Below, one piece after another: positions 1 to 9,287 of a stretch of DNA of 64,000 bases (positions are counted from its first letter, which is position 1; every line of letters begins with the position of its first letter). Below the pieces are notes generated by a model, which made no database searches, was not told where the DNA came from, and was given only the letters and a program-made list of their open reading frames with translations. The stretch spans positions 62,001 to 126,000 of the forward strand of contig CAJTMR010000006.1 of the NCBI GenBank assembly GCA_910577325.1, written 5' to 3'. The stretch is from an uncultured Parabacteroides sp. (lineage in GTDB: Bacteria; Bacteroidota; Bacteroidia; Bacteroidales; Tannerellaceae). A program made the translations under genes and the position numbers.

Positions 1-963
1 GTCCGCACACTCGTAAGTATCGACGAAATCCGGATTAACCAAATAGTTATTCCACATGGAACCATAGGTGCAGCGGTTGCCGAATCCACGGTTCTTGGAG
101 TTCCAATAGCCGTCCTCTTCGATACACTGGACGGAGAAGATCATCTCGTCGCACTGTTCGTTGGCTTCTTTGAACAACATCTTATAGGCATCCGCACCGG
201 AAGTAAACAGGCGGTAACCGCAATCTCCGACCTTTTTGAAGTCGGCTTCGGCAGAGGCCCAGTTTTCCTGCCACAAGTAAATCTTGCCTCTGAGCGCGTA
301 TGCAGCTCCTTTCGTGATGTGGCCGTAATCATTATCGCCGCTGTTATACTTCTCCGGCAAGTTAGGCTCATTGATGCAATCGGTCAAGTCCTTGACCAAC
401 TCATTCCAGAGATCCACCATGGAGAGACGGCTGCCTTTGGCTTCATCGATATTCTTGATCGGGTCCGTATAGTAAGGTACACCGCCGAACAGCAAGTTCA
501 GTTCATAATACCAATAGCTCCGAAGGAATTTGGCTTCGGCGATCAGACGCGCTTTCTTCGCTTCCGAAAGCCCTGGCACGTCCGGCATATTGGCAATCAC
601 GTCATTGCAACGGATGATAAACTTATAGTTGTCATGCCAAATCCAACTCGGCCCGTCTCCGGACGTCGTCTGGTTGCCGAACAGCATACCGAAGTTACGC
701 CAGTTCGCATCGCGGTCCATCGTCGCCGAGAAGCAGTCGAACCACATATTATAGTTATCGTTATACAAATGGTTCAGTCCATTGTAGAGGCCGGTCACGG
801 TCTGTTCAGCCATCGTGGCATCCGCCCAAACCTCTCCTTCGCTCGGCTGGTTCTTCGGAGTCAGATCCATATCCACGCAACCGGCAAGGAACAAACCGGA
901 CAAAACTGTTGTTGAAAAAAGTTTTGCCGTGCCTTTTATTATTCCAAAATTATTCTTGTTCAT
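1..963 (-). CDS. SusD/RagB-family nutrient-binding lipoprotein (3' end outside window)
   Basis: Partial gene: the start codon is at 963 and the open frame runs off the left edge after 321 codons. It begins MNKNNFGIIKG and has a signal peptide with lipobox LFLAGC about residues 24-29, so it should be an outer-membrane, surface-exposed lipoprotein. The segment AEAKFLRSYWYYELNLLFGG is the conserved SusD helix found in RagB/SusD proteins. It follows susC by 20 bases in the same direction, the normal SusC-SusD pairing, in which SusD acts as the lid of the SusC channel. The substrate cannot be read from the sequence. Confidence in the family is very high. Confidence 0.95.
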   Translation of the reverse strand, partial: MNKNNFGIIKGTAKLFSTTVLSGLFLAGCVDMDLTPKNQPSEGEVWADATMAEQTVTGLYNGLNHLYNDNYNMWFDCFSATMDRDANWRNFGMLFGNQTTSGDGPSWIWHDNYKFIIRCNDVIANMPDVPGLSEAKKARLIAEAKFLRSYWYYELNLLFGGVPYYTDPIKNIDEAKGSRLSMVDLWNELVKDLTDCINEPNLPEKYNSGDNDYGHITKGAAYALRGKIYLWQENWASAEADFKKVGDCGYRLFTSGADAYKMLFKEANEQCDEMIFSVQCIEEDGYWNSKNRGFGNRCTYGSMWNNYLVNPDFVDTYECAD

Positions 964-983
964 ACTTCTTTTTCACAATTTAA

Positions 984-3900
984 TTAGAATGTCACATTAA
1001 CACCGACTGTATACTGGCGGATCGGCAGATAACCGTCACCAGCCATACGTTCCGGATCGCTGCCCTCGAATTTCGTGATCGTCAGCAAGTTTTCGCCAGA
1101 CAGATAGACACGTGCGTTCTGGATGAACGCGACTTTCATCCACTCTTTCGGGAAGGTGTAGCCGACCGTCAGGTTCTTCAACTTCATATAGTTGCCATTC
1201 TTCAGATGCCAAGAGCTGGTGGCACTTGCCTGGCCGCTGTTTGCATAGCCGACGAGACGCGGTGTTTCGGAATGAATGTTCGTGCGCGGATCGTTCGGAT
1301 TTTCGGGATCAAAGAAATAGTGGTCGTAAGCGACATCATAGCCGAGACCGTATCCGTGCGTGACACTGACGCTGTTTTGTGTCTGTTTGTAATAATCGAT
1401 CTTGAATCCGGCAGCCCCCGCCCAGTTCATCGACAGGTCGAAACCTTTCCATGTCATGCTTGCCTGCAAGCCGAAATAGTATTTCGGTCTCCAGGAAACA
1501 CCTTGGAAATCACGGTCGTCGTCGTTACCGTAGATACCGTCTCCGTTATAGTCGGCATAGATCATGTCGCCATACCAAATCTTGTCCTTGCCGATTCCTT
1601 GGTTGGGATAGAACTTGTAACCGGCGTCGAACATCGCCTGCAACCATTTCATATCAGCTTCGGTACGGATCATTCCGTCTTTCGGTCCACCATTGATATT
1701 CACAGACCCGTCAGCATTGAAGTAAGAGCCGTTACCCTTGTACGGGTTCATCATGAAGTATTCGTTCATTTCATGACCTTCCACGATCAGGTTGGACGAG
1801 CCGTTGGCCACTGTTCCGACATTCTGATACCAGACCTTGTTTCCGTTGGCATCCGTACGCCATTCACGGACCAGCCCGCCTTTGTATTTCGTCACTTCAT
1901 TCTTGTTATAGGTGAAGTTTCCTGAAACCGAGTAAGAGACATCGCCGACACGGTCGTTCCAGCCCAAGGTAAGTTCAAGCCCTTTGTTGTTGACACCAGC
2001 CAGATTCTGAAGCGGAGAAGTAAACTGGTTCAAAGATTCCGGAAGAGTCGGGCGATACAAGATTCCGTCCGTTTTCTTGTCATAAACTTCGATCGTTCCG
2101 TTCAAACGGTTGTCCAAGACACCGAAATCCAAACCGATGTTGGTGATCGCCGTTTCTTCCCATTCCAAAGCATAGTTGGAGAAAGTCGTCATGGCCAGAC
2201 CGTTGGATTTGTTACCGTTGAACGCATAGTTGTAGCCGGAACCGTAAAGCGCCTGCCACTCGTAGTTGCCGATGGAGTTATTACCCAACTTACCCCAAGA
2301 TGCACGCAGTTTCAAATTGCCCAGCCAATCCACATCTTTCATGAATTCCTCTTCGGAAATACGCCAACCGGCAGAGAAAGAGGGGAACAACCCCCAACGG
2401 GAATCAGGAGAAAAACGAGAAGAACCGTCATAACGCATGTTCATTTCGAACAGGTAACGATTGTCAAACGCGTAATTGATACGGCCGAACCAGGAACGGG
2501 AAGAATATTCGTATGAAGAGCCCTTGATATAATAAGGATCCGTCATGGCATTGAAGTCCGTCAAATTGATACTTGACATTCCTTCCTTACAAATATCCAC
2601 TTCGTCGCCCCAATTACGTGATTCTTCATAACCGACCAATGCACCTACATCATGTTTTCCGTATGTATGCGCCCAACTTACCAGCATATTGGTTTTCCAG
2701 TACTTTTCACGTCTTTCCCAGTCATACACTCTATAAGTCGCCATATCCGTAGAGGTCGGAGGCGTGCTAAGGGTCATCGTCCGGTTGAAACTGTATTGTT
2801 CTTTATAATCGGACGGTTGCCATCTGTGATGGTTCGTGAACTGATCGTAATAGAAATTGGCCGTAAACTTGAAGTCTTTCAAGAACTTCACTTCCAGATA
2901 AGGGTTCACGAAATACTTGTTCTGCTTGTAGTAACCATACGAGTTACTCATGTTCAGCAACGGGTTACCGGCCTGCCCGTCTTCCTCGTTGGTTTCGATC
3001 CCGCCATATTTGCCGTTATAATAAGGATAAACACCGGGAGTCACTTTCTGCATGTTCAATCCCCACATATCGCCCAAGTTATTGCGATCCTGGTCGGCAT
3101 TATATCCCCAGGCACGCATTCCGACAGTCAGGAAATCGGTCACTCTCGATTCGATGTCACTACGCAGGTAATATTTCTTTACCCCCGACTCGATGACCAA
3201 ACCCGGATTATTCAGGTAAGTACCCGAAATTGCATAGTTGGTACGCTTTTCCGCACCGGTCAGGCTGATGGTATGTTCCTGCATCCATTTCGGATCGTAG
3301 ACGACATCATACCAGTCCGTATTCGGATGCGTCACATAATTCGGTATGCCGGCAGCATTCGTCGCGTTCGGGTTCTGGGCGGCTTCACGCCATTCGTTGA
3401 TTGTCGATTGGGAGAACTTGGCTGCCTGGTTCGTGTTGATATACCCTTCGTTGACAAACTCCATATAGTCTGCATAATCCGTTACCTGACGGATCAGTTT
3501 GGCCGGAGTCTGATAAGAGAACTTGCCCGAATAGGTCACATTGATCTTGCCATCCGAACCTCGTTTCGTCGTAACCAGGATAACCCCGTTAGCACCCCTG
3601 TTTCCGTAGATGGCACAAGAGGCGGCATCCTTCAAGATGGAGATCGAAGCCACATCGTTTGGGTTCACTTCATTGAGGCTCATTTCCATTCCGTCCACGA
3701 GGATCAGCGGACCGGCATCGTTCATCGTGCCCACGCCACGGATCAGGATGGAAGAACCTTCGGCATTCGGCTGGTTGCTGGTATTCATCACATTGACACC
3801 GGCCGCCATACCTGACAACGACGCTGCGATCGTGGTAACCGGACGGCTCAACTTCTCATCCGTAAAATTAAGGCTGGCTACAGATCCGGTCAGATTCACC

Positions 3901-4553
3901 TTCTTTTGGGCGGCATAGCCGACAACGACAATTTCTTCGAGAGCTTGCATGTCATCTCTCAATACGATTTCAAAAGCCCCTTTATTACCCACTGAAATCT
4001 CTTGGGCCATATAACCGATAAAGGAGACCGAAAGTTTGGAATCGGCAACGACGCCTTCCAGCGTAAATTTCCCGTCCATATCGGTTATTGTCCCGTTGGT
4101 AGTACCTTTTACCGAAACATTCGCTCCGGCAACCGGTTCGCCATTGACATCGCGGACAACTCCGGTGATAACCTTTCCCTGCTGGTGAACGCCGGCCTCC
4201 TTGACAGTTATAATAATGTTTTTATTCGATATCTTATAACTACAATTCGGGAGAATTGTAGCCAGTATATCTGATATACTGAGATCCTCAGCATTCAAAG
4301 TGACACGTTTGTCCACGTCTATTATTTCGTCATTATAAAAGAACGTAAACTCACTGCAATTTTCAATTTTCTTTAAAACCTCTTTGACTGTTGAGTTTTT
4401 CATATTGAGGCTAATCCGGACAGTCTGAGAATAAGACTCTGTAGCGGAAAGCCCACTTAACATGACAGTTAACATAAACAGGGCTAATTTCATCGCCCTG
4501 GCTTCTTTTTGAATAAAAGAATACAAAAGACCCTTTCGGTTAAAATAAATCAT
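984..4553 (-). CDS. SusC/RagA-family TonB-dependent outer-membrane receptor with STN domain
   Basis: A protein of about 1189 residues. After a signal peptide (cleavage near residue 43, SYSQ) comes an STN (secretin/TonB N-terminal) domain about 50-118, a carboxypeptidase-regulatory-like barrel about 128-210 (GVVRDVNGEPVAGANVSVKG), the TonB box and plug about 205-340 (ALEEIVVVGYAAQKK), then the 22-strand barrel ending in NVTF. STN domains mark receptors that signal to an anti-sigma factor, which fits the fecR and ECF sigma genes just upstream. An internal start at MKLALFML (residue 21) is equally possible and gives a cleaner signal peptide. It imports an oligosaccharide or similar ligand together with the SusD partner; the ligand is unknown. 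Confidence 0.95.
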   Translation of the reverse strand: MIYFNRKGLLYSFIQKEARAMKLALFMLTVMLSGLSATESYSQTVRISLNMKNSTVKEVLKKIENCSEFTFFYNDEIIDVDKRVTLNAEDLSISDILATILPNCSYKISNKNIIITVKEAGVHQQGKVITGVVRDVNGEPVAGANVSVKGTTNGTITDMDGKFTLEGVVADSKLSVSFIGYMAQEISVGNKGAFEIVLRDDMQALEEIVVVGYAAQKKVNLTGSVASLNFTDEKLSRPVTTIAASLSGMAAGVNVMNTSNQPNAEGSSILIRGVGTMNDAGPLILVDGMEMSLNEVNPNDVASISILKDAASCAIYGNRGANGVILVTTKRGSDGKINVTYSGKFSYQTPAKLIRQVTDYADYMEFVNEGYINTNQAAKFSQSTINEWREAAQNPNATNAAGIPNYVTHPNTDWYDVVYDPKWMQEHTISLTGAEKRTNYAISGTYLNNPGLVIESGVKKYYLRSDIESRVTDFLTVGMRAWGYNADQDRNNLGDMWGLNMQKVTPGVYPYYNGKYGGIETNEEDGQAGNPLLNMSNSYGYYKQNKYFVNPYLEVKFLKDFKFTANFYYDQFTNHHRWQPSDYKEQYSFNRTMTLSTPPTSTDMATYRVYDWERREKYWKTNMLVSWAHTYGKHDVGALVGYEESRNWGDEVDICKEGMSSINLTDFNAMTDPYYIKGSSYEYSSRSWFGRINYAFDNRYLFEMNMRYDGSSRFSPDSRWGLFPSFSAGWRISEEEFMKDVDWLGNLKLRASWGKLGNNSIGNYEWQALYGSGYNYAFNGNKSNGLAMTTFSNYALEWEETAITNIGLDFGVLDNRLNGTIEVYDKKTDGILYRPTLPESLNQFTSPLQNLAGVNNKGLELTLGWNDRVGDVSYSVSGNFTYNKNEVTKYKGGLVREWRTDANGNKVWYQNVGTVANGSSNLIVEGHEMNEYFMMNPYKGNGSYFNADGSVNINGGPKDGMIRTEADMKWLQAMFDAGYKFYPNQGIGKDKIWYGDMIYADYNGDGIYGNDDDRDFQGVSWRPKYYFGLQASMTWKGFDLSMNWAGAAGFKIDYYKQTQNSVSVTHGYGLGYDVAYDHYFFDPENPNDPRTNIHSETPRLVGYANSGQASATSSWHLKNGNYMKLKNLTVGYTFPKEWMKVAFIQNARVYLSGENLLTITKFEGSDPERMAGDGYLPIRQYTVGVNVTF

Positions 4554-4581
4554 ATTCTACATAGATTTTCAGTTAAACTTT

Positions 4582-4607
4582 ATCGCCGGAACCAAATACC
4601 GGACGAT
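4582..4607. repeat. Short inverted repeat in the susC leader
   Basis: TATCGCCGG and CCGGACGATA form an imperfect inverted repeat (one bulged base) 23 bases or more upstream of the susC start. It could be an operator or an mRNA hairpin in the fecR-susC gap of 168 bp. Nothing else distinctive is seen in that gap. Confidence 0.3.
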
Positions 4608-4721
4608 AGGTTAATTAATTTTTTTCGACAGACGAATGCAACCTACATACACCTGTCCTCTTTTTTCACAACAACATCATTTGTCTATTCCCATAAGCGA
4701 TTTGTTTTTTAAGTTAAACAT

Positions 4722-5747
4722 CTATTTTCGAGGGGTTATATATACTTTACTTCCCTTTATTTCATACTTGATCGGAACAATCAGGCTCATAGCCTCCATT
4801 ATCTCTTCGATACTTTCCTGCCGGATCGTGAAAGAAAGACGGGTAGAAGCGGCAAACGGTTGCGGACACTCGATTTCCATATTATAGCGTCCCTCCATAC
4901 TGATTAGAATATCGGACAGGCAGTCATTGTCGAATACCAATCGATCCTTGATCCAGTCGGCATATAAACCAGCTTTAACTTCCTCGACAGAAGAATACTG
5001 ATCCGACTTCCGATACCTAAACAGTTCATTCGGTTTCAGGCAAACCGGTTCTTTCACAGCCTTTCCCGATATTTTCACACTGCCGTTCAGCAAAGCGATC
5101 TCTATAAATTCACCGGAAGAATAACTATCGAGATCGAAGCAGGTCCCCAGAACCTCGACGTCAACCTCCCCAGCCTGCACAACAAAAGGCTTTTTCGCAT
5201 CTTTCGCCACTTCGAAATATGCTTCTCCCTCCAAAGAGACGAACCGCCTGCCACCGGTAAATCGGTTCGGATAAGTCAGTTTGCTCTCCGAATTCAGCCA
5301 GACCACCGATCCGTCGGGCAACGTGAACCTGCCTTTGCTACCTTTCGCCGTTATCAACTGATTTTGTACCATGATATCGGAAACGGAACGTCCTTTCCAA
5401 CAACCAATGCCATAACCGATCCCCAACAACAGCAGCAGTACGGCCGCAACCCGCGTCCACCGCAAAACGATCGATAAGGATTTTCGTCCCGTATGCGATT
5501 CACCCTTCATCCGACCCTGCTCCTGCAAAATACGGTCTTTCAGTTTCCCCAAAGCAATATCGACCTCCAACTCATTTCCGGCAGCGACATTACAGGATAA
5601 CCACAGGTCACGCGTTGCAGTAAAATCATTCCGGTTACCATCCGATTCTTTCAGCCACCGAAGCAAGAACATTTTCTCTTCCAGCTCTGCCGACCCGTCC
5701 AGATAACGGATTATGATTTCATTGATATCGTTTGTTTCTTTTTTCAT
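4722..5747 (-). CDS. FecR-family anti-sigma factor
   Basis: A 341-residue inner-membrane protein. Residues 1-90 are the cytoplasmic anti-sigma part (DINEIIIRYLDGSAELEEK), one transmembrane helix lies about 103-120 (VAAVLLLLLGIGYGIG), the periplasmic FecR domain follows (LPDGSVVWLNSESKLTYP, GEAYFEVAKDAKKPFVV), and the last about 70 residues match the DUF4974 C-terminal domain that contacts the receptor STN domain. Placed between the ECF sigma gene and the STN-bearing susC, it should relay ligand occupancy to the sigma factor. Length and domain order are typical for Bacteroidetes FecR. Confidence 0.94.
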   Translation of the reverse strand: MKKETNDINEIIIRYLDGSAELEEKMFLLRWLKESDGNRNDFTATRDLWLSCNVAAGNELEVDIALGKLKDRILQEQGRMKGESHTGRKSLSIVLRWTRVAAVLLLLLGIGYGIGCWKGRSVSDIMVQNQLITAKGSKGRFTLPDGSVVWLNSESKLTYPNRFTGGRRFVSLEGEAYFEVAKDAKKPFVVQAGEVDVEVLGTCFDLDSYSSGEFIEIALLNGSVKISGKAVKEPVCLKPNELFRYRKSDQYSSVEEVKAGLYADWIKDRLVFDNDCLSDILISMEGRYNMEIECPQPFAASTRLSFTIRQESIEEIMEAMSLIVPIKYEIKGSKVYITPRK

Positions 5748-5825
5748 TATGAATTCATTTATTAGTAATACAAAAAAAGCGGTTTTTACCCTACCGCCTT
5801 CGATAATTTTTTTTAGTAATATAAA

Positions 5826-5872
5826 AGCCTGTTTAAATTTTCTTCAGAATGATGGACAAAATCAAACAGGCT
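5826..5872. terminator. Hairpin between sigma and fecR genes
   Basis: AGCCTGTTT (5826-5834) and AAACAGGCT (5864-5872) form a perfect 9-bp stem with a 29-base loop in the 213-bp gap between the sigma gene and fecR. It may be a weak terminator or attenuator that uncouples sigma from fecR expression. A second pair, TTCTTCAG and CTGAAGAA, straddles the right arm, giving alternative folding. Confidence 0.45.
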
Positions 5873-5960
5873 CTGAAGAAATAACCATCCAATATGTATT
5901 CTTGAGTTCAGTTTCCTCCGAAAGGATATTTAGACCTATTAAGGGAAAAAAGTATTTGAT

Positions 5961-6545
5961 CTAATGGGAAAGACATGTTACAGTAAGCACCAATAAAGGG
6001 AATAAGTCCTTTTGGATAAGATGTTCCTTTAACCCGGAAAGAGCCTTGCTTATCTGTTTTTCAACCGCCTTGATACTAATATCCAGTTGTTCCGCAATCT
6101 CACGGTTCTTCAATCCATAGCTCCGGCTTAGCATAAATATCTTATGGCATTGAGGGGGAAGGGTGTTTATGTAAGACATGATTTCTTTTTCCAGTTCTTT
6201 CAACAATAAACTCTGTTCGGAGTTTTGCATATAAGAGGATACGTACTGATCCAATATATCCGCCTCTCTCTCAGGCTTCAAAGAATATACATCCTGCTGC
6301 CTTTTATCCAACGCATTCAGGGCATGCGTATAGACGGCTTTGAAAAGATAAAATTTTACAGATTCATCCTCAAAACGGATACTTTCACGCCGCTTCCAAA
6401 GTTCATAAAAAACATCCTGAACAATATCTTCCGACAAATCCTTATCATTCACAAAACGGAAAGCATACGCCCGCAAAGGCTTGTAGAAACGCTTGAACAG
6501 TGTTTCCAAGGCTGCAAAATCCTGAACATATCTCTCCCCTGACAT
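5961..6545 (-). CDS. RNA polymerase ECF sigma factor (sigma-70 family)
   Basis: A 194-residue protein with sigma region 2 about residues 13-80 (FYKPLRAYAFRFVNDKDLSEDIVQDVFYEL is split by me into its key part DLSEDIVQDVFYELW) and region 4 about 125-175 (LPPQCHKIFMLSRSYGLKNR, then EIAEQLDISIKAVEKQISKA, the helix-turn-helix). It heads the fecR-susC-susD locus and should activate that locus when the anti-sigma factor releases it. The last about 15 residues (LFPLLVLTVTCLSH) are hydrophobic, which is common in Bacteroidetes ECF sigmas. A Bacteroides-type -7 box sits 54 bases upstream. Confidence 0.94.
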   Translation of the reverse strand: MSGERYVQDFAALETLFKRFYKPLRAYAFRFVNDKDLSEDIVQDVFYELWKRRESIRFEDESVKFYLFKAVYTHALNALDKRQQDVYSLKPEREADILDQYVSSYMQNSEQSLLLKELEKEIMSYINTLPPQCHKIFMLSRSYGLKNREIAEQLDISIKAVEKQISKALSGLKEHLIQKDLFPLLVLTVTCLSH

Positions 6546-6598
6546 GAATTTATTACAAAACTATAATTTTACGATTGCCCATCCTATTATTTTTTCCG

Positions 6599-6606
6599 CA
6601 AAGGTA
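6599..6606 (-). promoter_or_regulatory. -7 box for the ECF sigma gene
   Basis: On the minus strand TACCTTTG matches TAnnTTTG. The predicted transcript would begin near 6592 and have a leader of about 47 bases before the sigma gene. No good -33 element is visible at the usual distance. This lies in the 347-bp divergent gap 6546-6892, which otherwise holds only AT-rich sequence and the plus-strand promoter. Confidence 0.45.
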
Positions 6607-6839
6607 TAAAAAGTACTGTTCATCTGTCATTTACAAACGGCATTTTTTGTTTTTCAATACAATAAGTCAATTATAAATTTATTTTTCTTTCTCTTTCTGT
6701 GCGATATAACAGATTGCCGTATAGCTTGTCTAAACTTCCCGAACTATTCTTTGAGCCATTCGGCAACCAACAGGCATGCGGTTAAGATGCGTACGGTGGG
6801 ATTGGCGTCCTTATTTTTCCGATTCCGTATAACGATGTA

Positions 6840-6869
6840 TTGCATAATCCCGAAAAAGCATTATTTTTG
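6840..6869 (+). promoter_or_regulatory. Promoter of the amidase gene
   Basis: TTG (6840-6842), 19 bases, then TATTTTTG (6862-6869) is a full match to the Bacteroides promoter form. Transcription should start near 6876, about 17 bases before the amidase start codon. Confidence 0.6.
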
Positions 6870-6892
6870 TTCGCATTAGCAAGATATCACCA

Positions 6893-7906
6893 ATGAAGTT
6901 CAAACTTAATATCATATTCGCGTTATTCTTTACGATTGTTTATGTCAACCGGTTACAGGCCCAGGAAAAAGCCTTTCCAAAGAAAGGAGAAGGTATCACC
7001 TTGTTTCTCAAACGCCACAATCGTGTGGGAGCATCATATCAAAAGCACTTCATCGAGCTGAACAAAAACAAGTTAGGGAAAGGAAACGCTCTTCAGATGG
7101 GAGTTAAATACACGCTTCCCCCTTTACAAGGAAAAGAAGCTGTCGCAACAACTTCCAAACAAGCGAATTATGAACCGTTGTTTGGCAAAGAACTGGCTTC
7201 CTATAAAGTAACCTCATCCGAACTGAAAGGCGCTTGTTTCTACCTGGTCAGCGGACATGGAGGTCCTGATCCAGGAGCAATCGGACGGATTGGCAAAATC
7301 GAACTGCATGAAGATGAATATGCCTACGATATCGTGCTTCGTCTGGCACGCAACCTGATGATGAAAGGAGCCAAAGTACACATTATCATCCAAGATGCCA
7401 AAGACGGTATTCGAAACGATAAATACCTGAAGAACAGCAAACGGGAAACCTGTATGGGTAGTCCGATCCCATTCAATCAGATCCAGCGCCTGAAACAACG
7501 GAGTGATAAAATAAACGCTTTATTCAAACAGGATAAATATGCCTACAAACGAGCGATCTTCGTGCATGTGGACAGCCGAAGTAAAAGCAGGCAGCTTGAT
7601 GTGTTCTTCTATCATCAAAACAAGAATACCCAAAGTAAGCAATTGGCTAAAACCATGCGGTCTACATTTGCCCACAAATACAAAATGCACCAGCCAGGAC
7701 GCGGCTTTTCAGGTACAGTGGACAAACGCGATTTATATGTGTTACGGCATACAACACCGGCATCCTTATTTGTCGAACTGGGTAATATACAGAATAGTTT
7801 CGACCAGCAACGGTTCATTCCGAGTGACAACCGACAAGCACTCGCGAACTGGCTTTGTGACGGATTTGTCACCGATTATAACCGCTATAAGAAAAAAACA
7901 CAGTAA
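6893..7906 (+). CDS. N-acetylmuramoyl-L-alanine amidase (Amidase_3 family), secreted
   Basis: A 337-residue zinc amidase that cleaves the MurNAc-L-Ala bond in peptidoglycan. Signal peptide 1-23 (ending LQAQ). Residues about 30-80 resemble a LysM-type wall-binding segment. The catalytic domain is about 110-330: zinc ligands are seen in VSGHGGPDPGAIG (His), LHEDEYAYD (Glu) and IFVHVDS (His), and the catalytic Glu in LFVELGNIQN. It is monocistronic-looking, with its own promoter 17 bases upstream. A role in septal or general wall turnover is inferred from the family. Confidence 0.88.
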   Translation: MKFKLNIIFALFFTIVYVNRLQAQEKAFPKKGEGITLFLKRHNRVGASYQKHFIELNKNKLGKGNALQMGVKYTLPPLQGKEAVATTSKQANYEPLFGKELASYKVTSSELKGACFYLVSGHGGPDPGAIGRIGKIELHEDEYAYDIVLRLARNLMMKGAKVHIIIQDAKDGIRNDKYLKNSKRETCMGSPIPFNQIQRLKQRSDKINALFKQDKYAYKRAIFVHVDSRSKSRQLDVFFYHQNKNTQSKQLAKTMRSTFAHKYKMHQPGRGFSGTVDKRDLYVLRHTTPASLFVELGNIQNSFDQQRFIPSDNRQALANWLCDGFVTDYNRYKKKTQ

Positions 7907-8009
7907 AAAACGACATTCGTCCGTTAAAAAAATTACTTTTGCATTATGGAATTGGGAATTGTACCAGGTTGATTCGATTTTCAATTTTTCATTTTCAATT
8001 AAACAAACC

Positions 8010-9257
8010 ATGAGTAATCCGTATATATCCCCGTTCGCGAAACCCGTATATGTCATGTTGAAGCCCGTCGGTTCGGTTTGCAACTTGGCGTGCGAATACT
8101 GTTATTACCTGGAGAAAGGGAAACTTTATCCTGAGGTGAAGAACCATATCATGAGCGAACAGTTACTGGAAAAATTCATCAAGGAATATCTGGAATGCCA
8201 GACAATGCCACAGGTTCTCTTTACCTGGCACGGCGGTGAAACGCTGATGCGCCCGATCAGTTTCTACAGAAAAGCGCTGGAGTTGCAACGTAAATACGGC
8301 CGCGGACGCCAAATAGACAACTGCATCCAGACAAACGGGACGCTGCTGAACGACGACTGGTGTCGTTTCTTCAAAGAGAACAACTTCCTCGTAGGAGTTT
8401 CGATAGACGGCCCGCAGGAGTTTCATGACGAATATCGCCGCAACAAACAGGGACTCCCCTCCTTCTATAAAGTGATGAAGGGAATCGAACTGCTGAAAAA
8501 GCACGGCGTGGAATACAATGCGATGGCAGTCGTCAATGACTACAACGTGGATTACCCGCTGGAATTCTATCATTTTTTCAAGGAAATAGATTGCCACTAT
8601 ATCCAGTTTGCCCCGATTGTGGAACGCCTCGGATTCCATCAGGACGGAACATTGCTCTCCTCGCCGGAACAGCAGGATGCCAACATCAAACTGGCCCCTT
8701 TCACGGTCGATGCCGGAAAATGGGGAGATTTCCTCTGCGCGGTCTTCGATGAATGGCTGAAAGAGGATGTCGGTAATTATTATATCCAGCTTTTCGACTC
8801 CACGCTGGCGAACTGGGTAGGCGAACAACCGGGCGTCTGTACGCTGGCGCGTACTTGCGGACATGCCGGAGTGATGGAGTTCAACGGCGACGTATATGCC
8901 TGCGACCACTTCGTATTCCCGGAATACAAGTTGGGCAACATCCATACCCAGACGCTTACCGAGATGATGTACAGCCAGCGCCAACTGAAGTTCGGAGCAG
9001 ACAAATATGAAACACTCCCTACCCAGTGCAAGGAGTGTGACTACCTGTTTGCCTGCAACGGCGAATGTCCCAAGAACCGTTTCCTCCACGCAGCAAACGG
9101 CGAACCCGGATTGAACTATCTATGTAAAGGTTACAAGAAATTTTTCAAGCACGTGGCTCCTTACATGGATTTCATGAAAAAAGAATTGTTGGCCGAGCGC
9201 CCGCCCGCCAACGTCATGCAATGGGCAAAACAATTGTCAATTGATAACGGACAATGA
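8010..9257 (+). CDS. Anaerobic sulfatase-maturing enzyme (radical SAM)
   Basis: A 415-residue radical SAM enzyme that oxidises a Cys or Ser of sulfatases to formylglycine. The start MSNPYISPFAKPVYVMLKP is chosen because homologues begin there; an in-frame extension upstream overlaps the amidase gene and is not credible. Radical SAM motif CNLACEYCYY at residues 25-34. The C-terminal SPASM-like region carries two more cluster-binding Cys sets (CGHAGVMEFNGDVYACDHF about 285-303; CKECDYLFACNGECPKNRF about 332-350). A -7 box TACTTTTG lies at 7934-7941. Sulfatases themselves are not in this window, so it acts in trans on enzymes encoded elsewhere. Confidence 0.93.
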   Translation: MSNPYISPFAKPVYVMLKPVGSVCNLACEYCYYLEKGKLYPEVKNHIMSEQLLEKFIKEYLECQTMPQVLFTWHGGETLMRPISFYRKALELQRKYGRGRQIDNCIQTNGTLLNDDWCRFFKENNFLVGVSIDGPQEFHDEYRRNKQGLPSFYKVMKGIELLKKHGVEYNAMAVVNDYNVDYPLEFYHFFKEIDCHYIQFAPIVERLGFHQDGTLLSSPEQQDANIKLAPFTVDAGKWGDFLCAVFDEWLKEDVGNYYIQLFDSTLANWVGEQPGVCTLARTCGHAGVMEFNGDVYACDHFVFPEYKLGNIHTQTLTEMMYSQRQLKFGADKYETLPTQCKECDYLFACNGECPKNRFLHAANGEPGLNYLCKGYKKFFKHVAPYMDFMKKELLAERPPANVMQWAKQLSIDNGQ

Positions 9258-9287
9258 AATCATAAATTATAAATCAACAATTATAAC

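Noticed and set aside
319..915. Long plus-strand frames across the susD and susC genes
   Set aside because: They are complementary-strand shadows of conserved genes, with no family resemblance and unusual composition; the same holds for 1206-1925, 2652-3815, 17447-19015 and 31028-32737.
4582..4607. Riboswitch in the susC leader
   Set aside because: Only one short imperfect hairpin is visible; no match to a known riboswitch core.
7539..8009. In-frame N-terminal extension of the sulfatase maturase
   Set aside because: It overlaps the amidase gene in another frame and the known family start is at 8010.
8010..9257. Radical SAM enzyme as partner of the cysteine-rich peptide
   Set aside because: Its motifs and length are those of sulfatase maturases and it lies 25 kb away in a core region.
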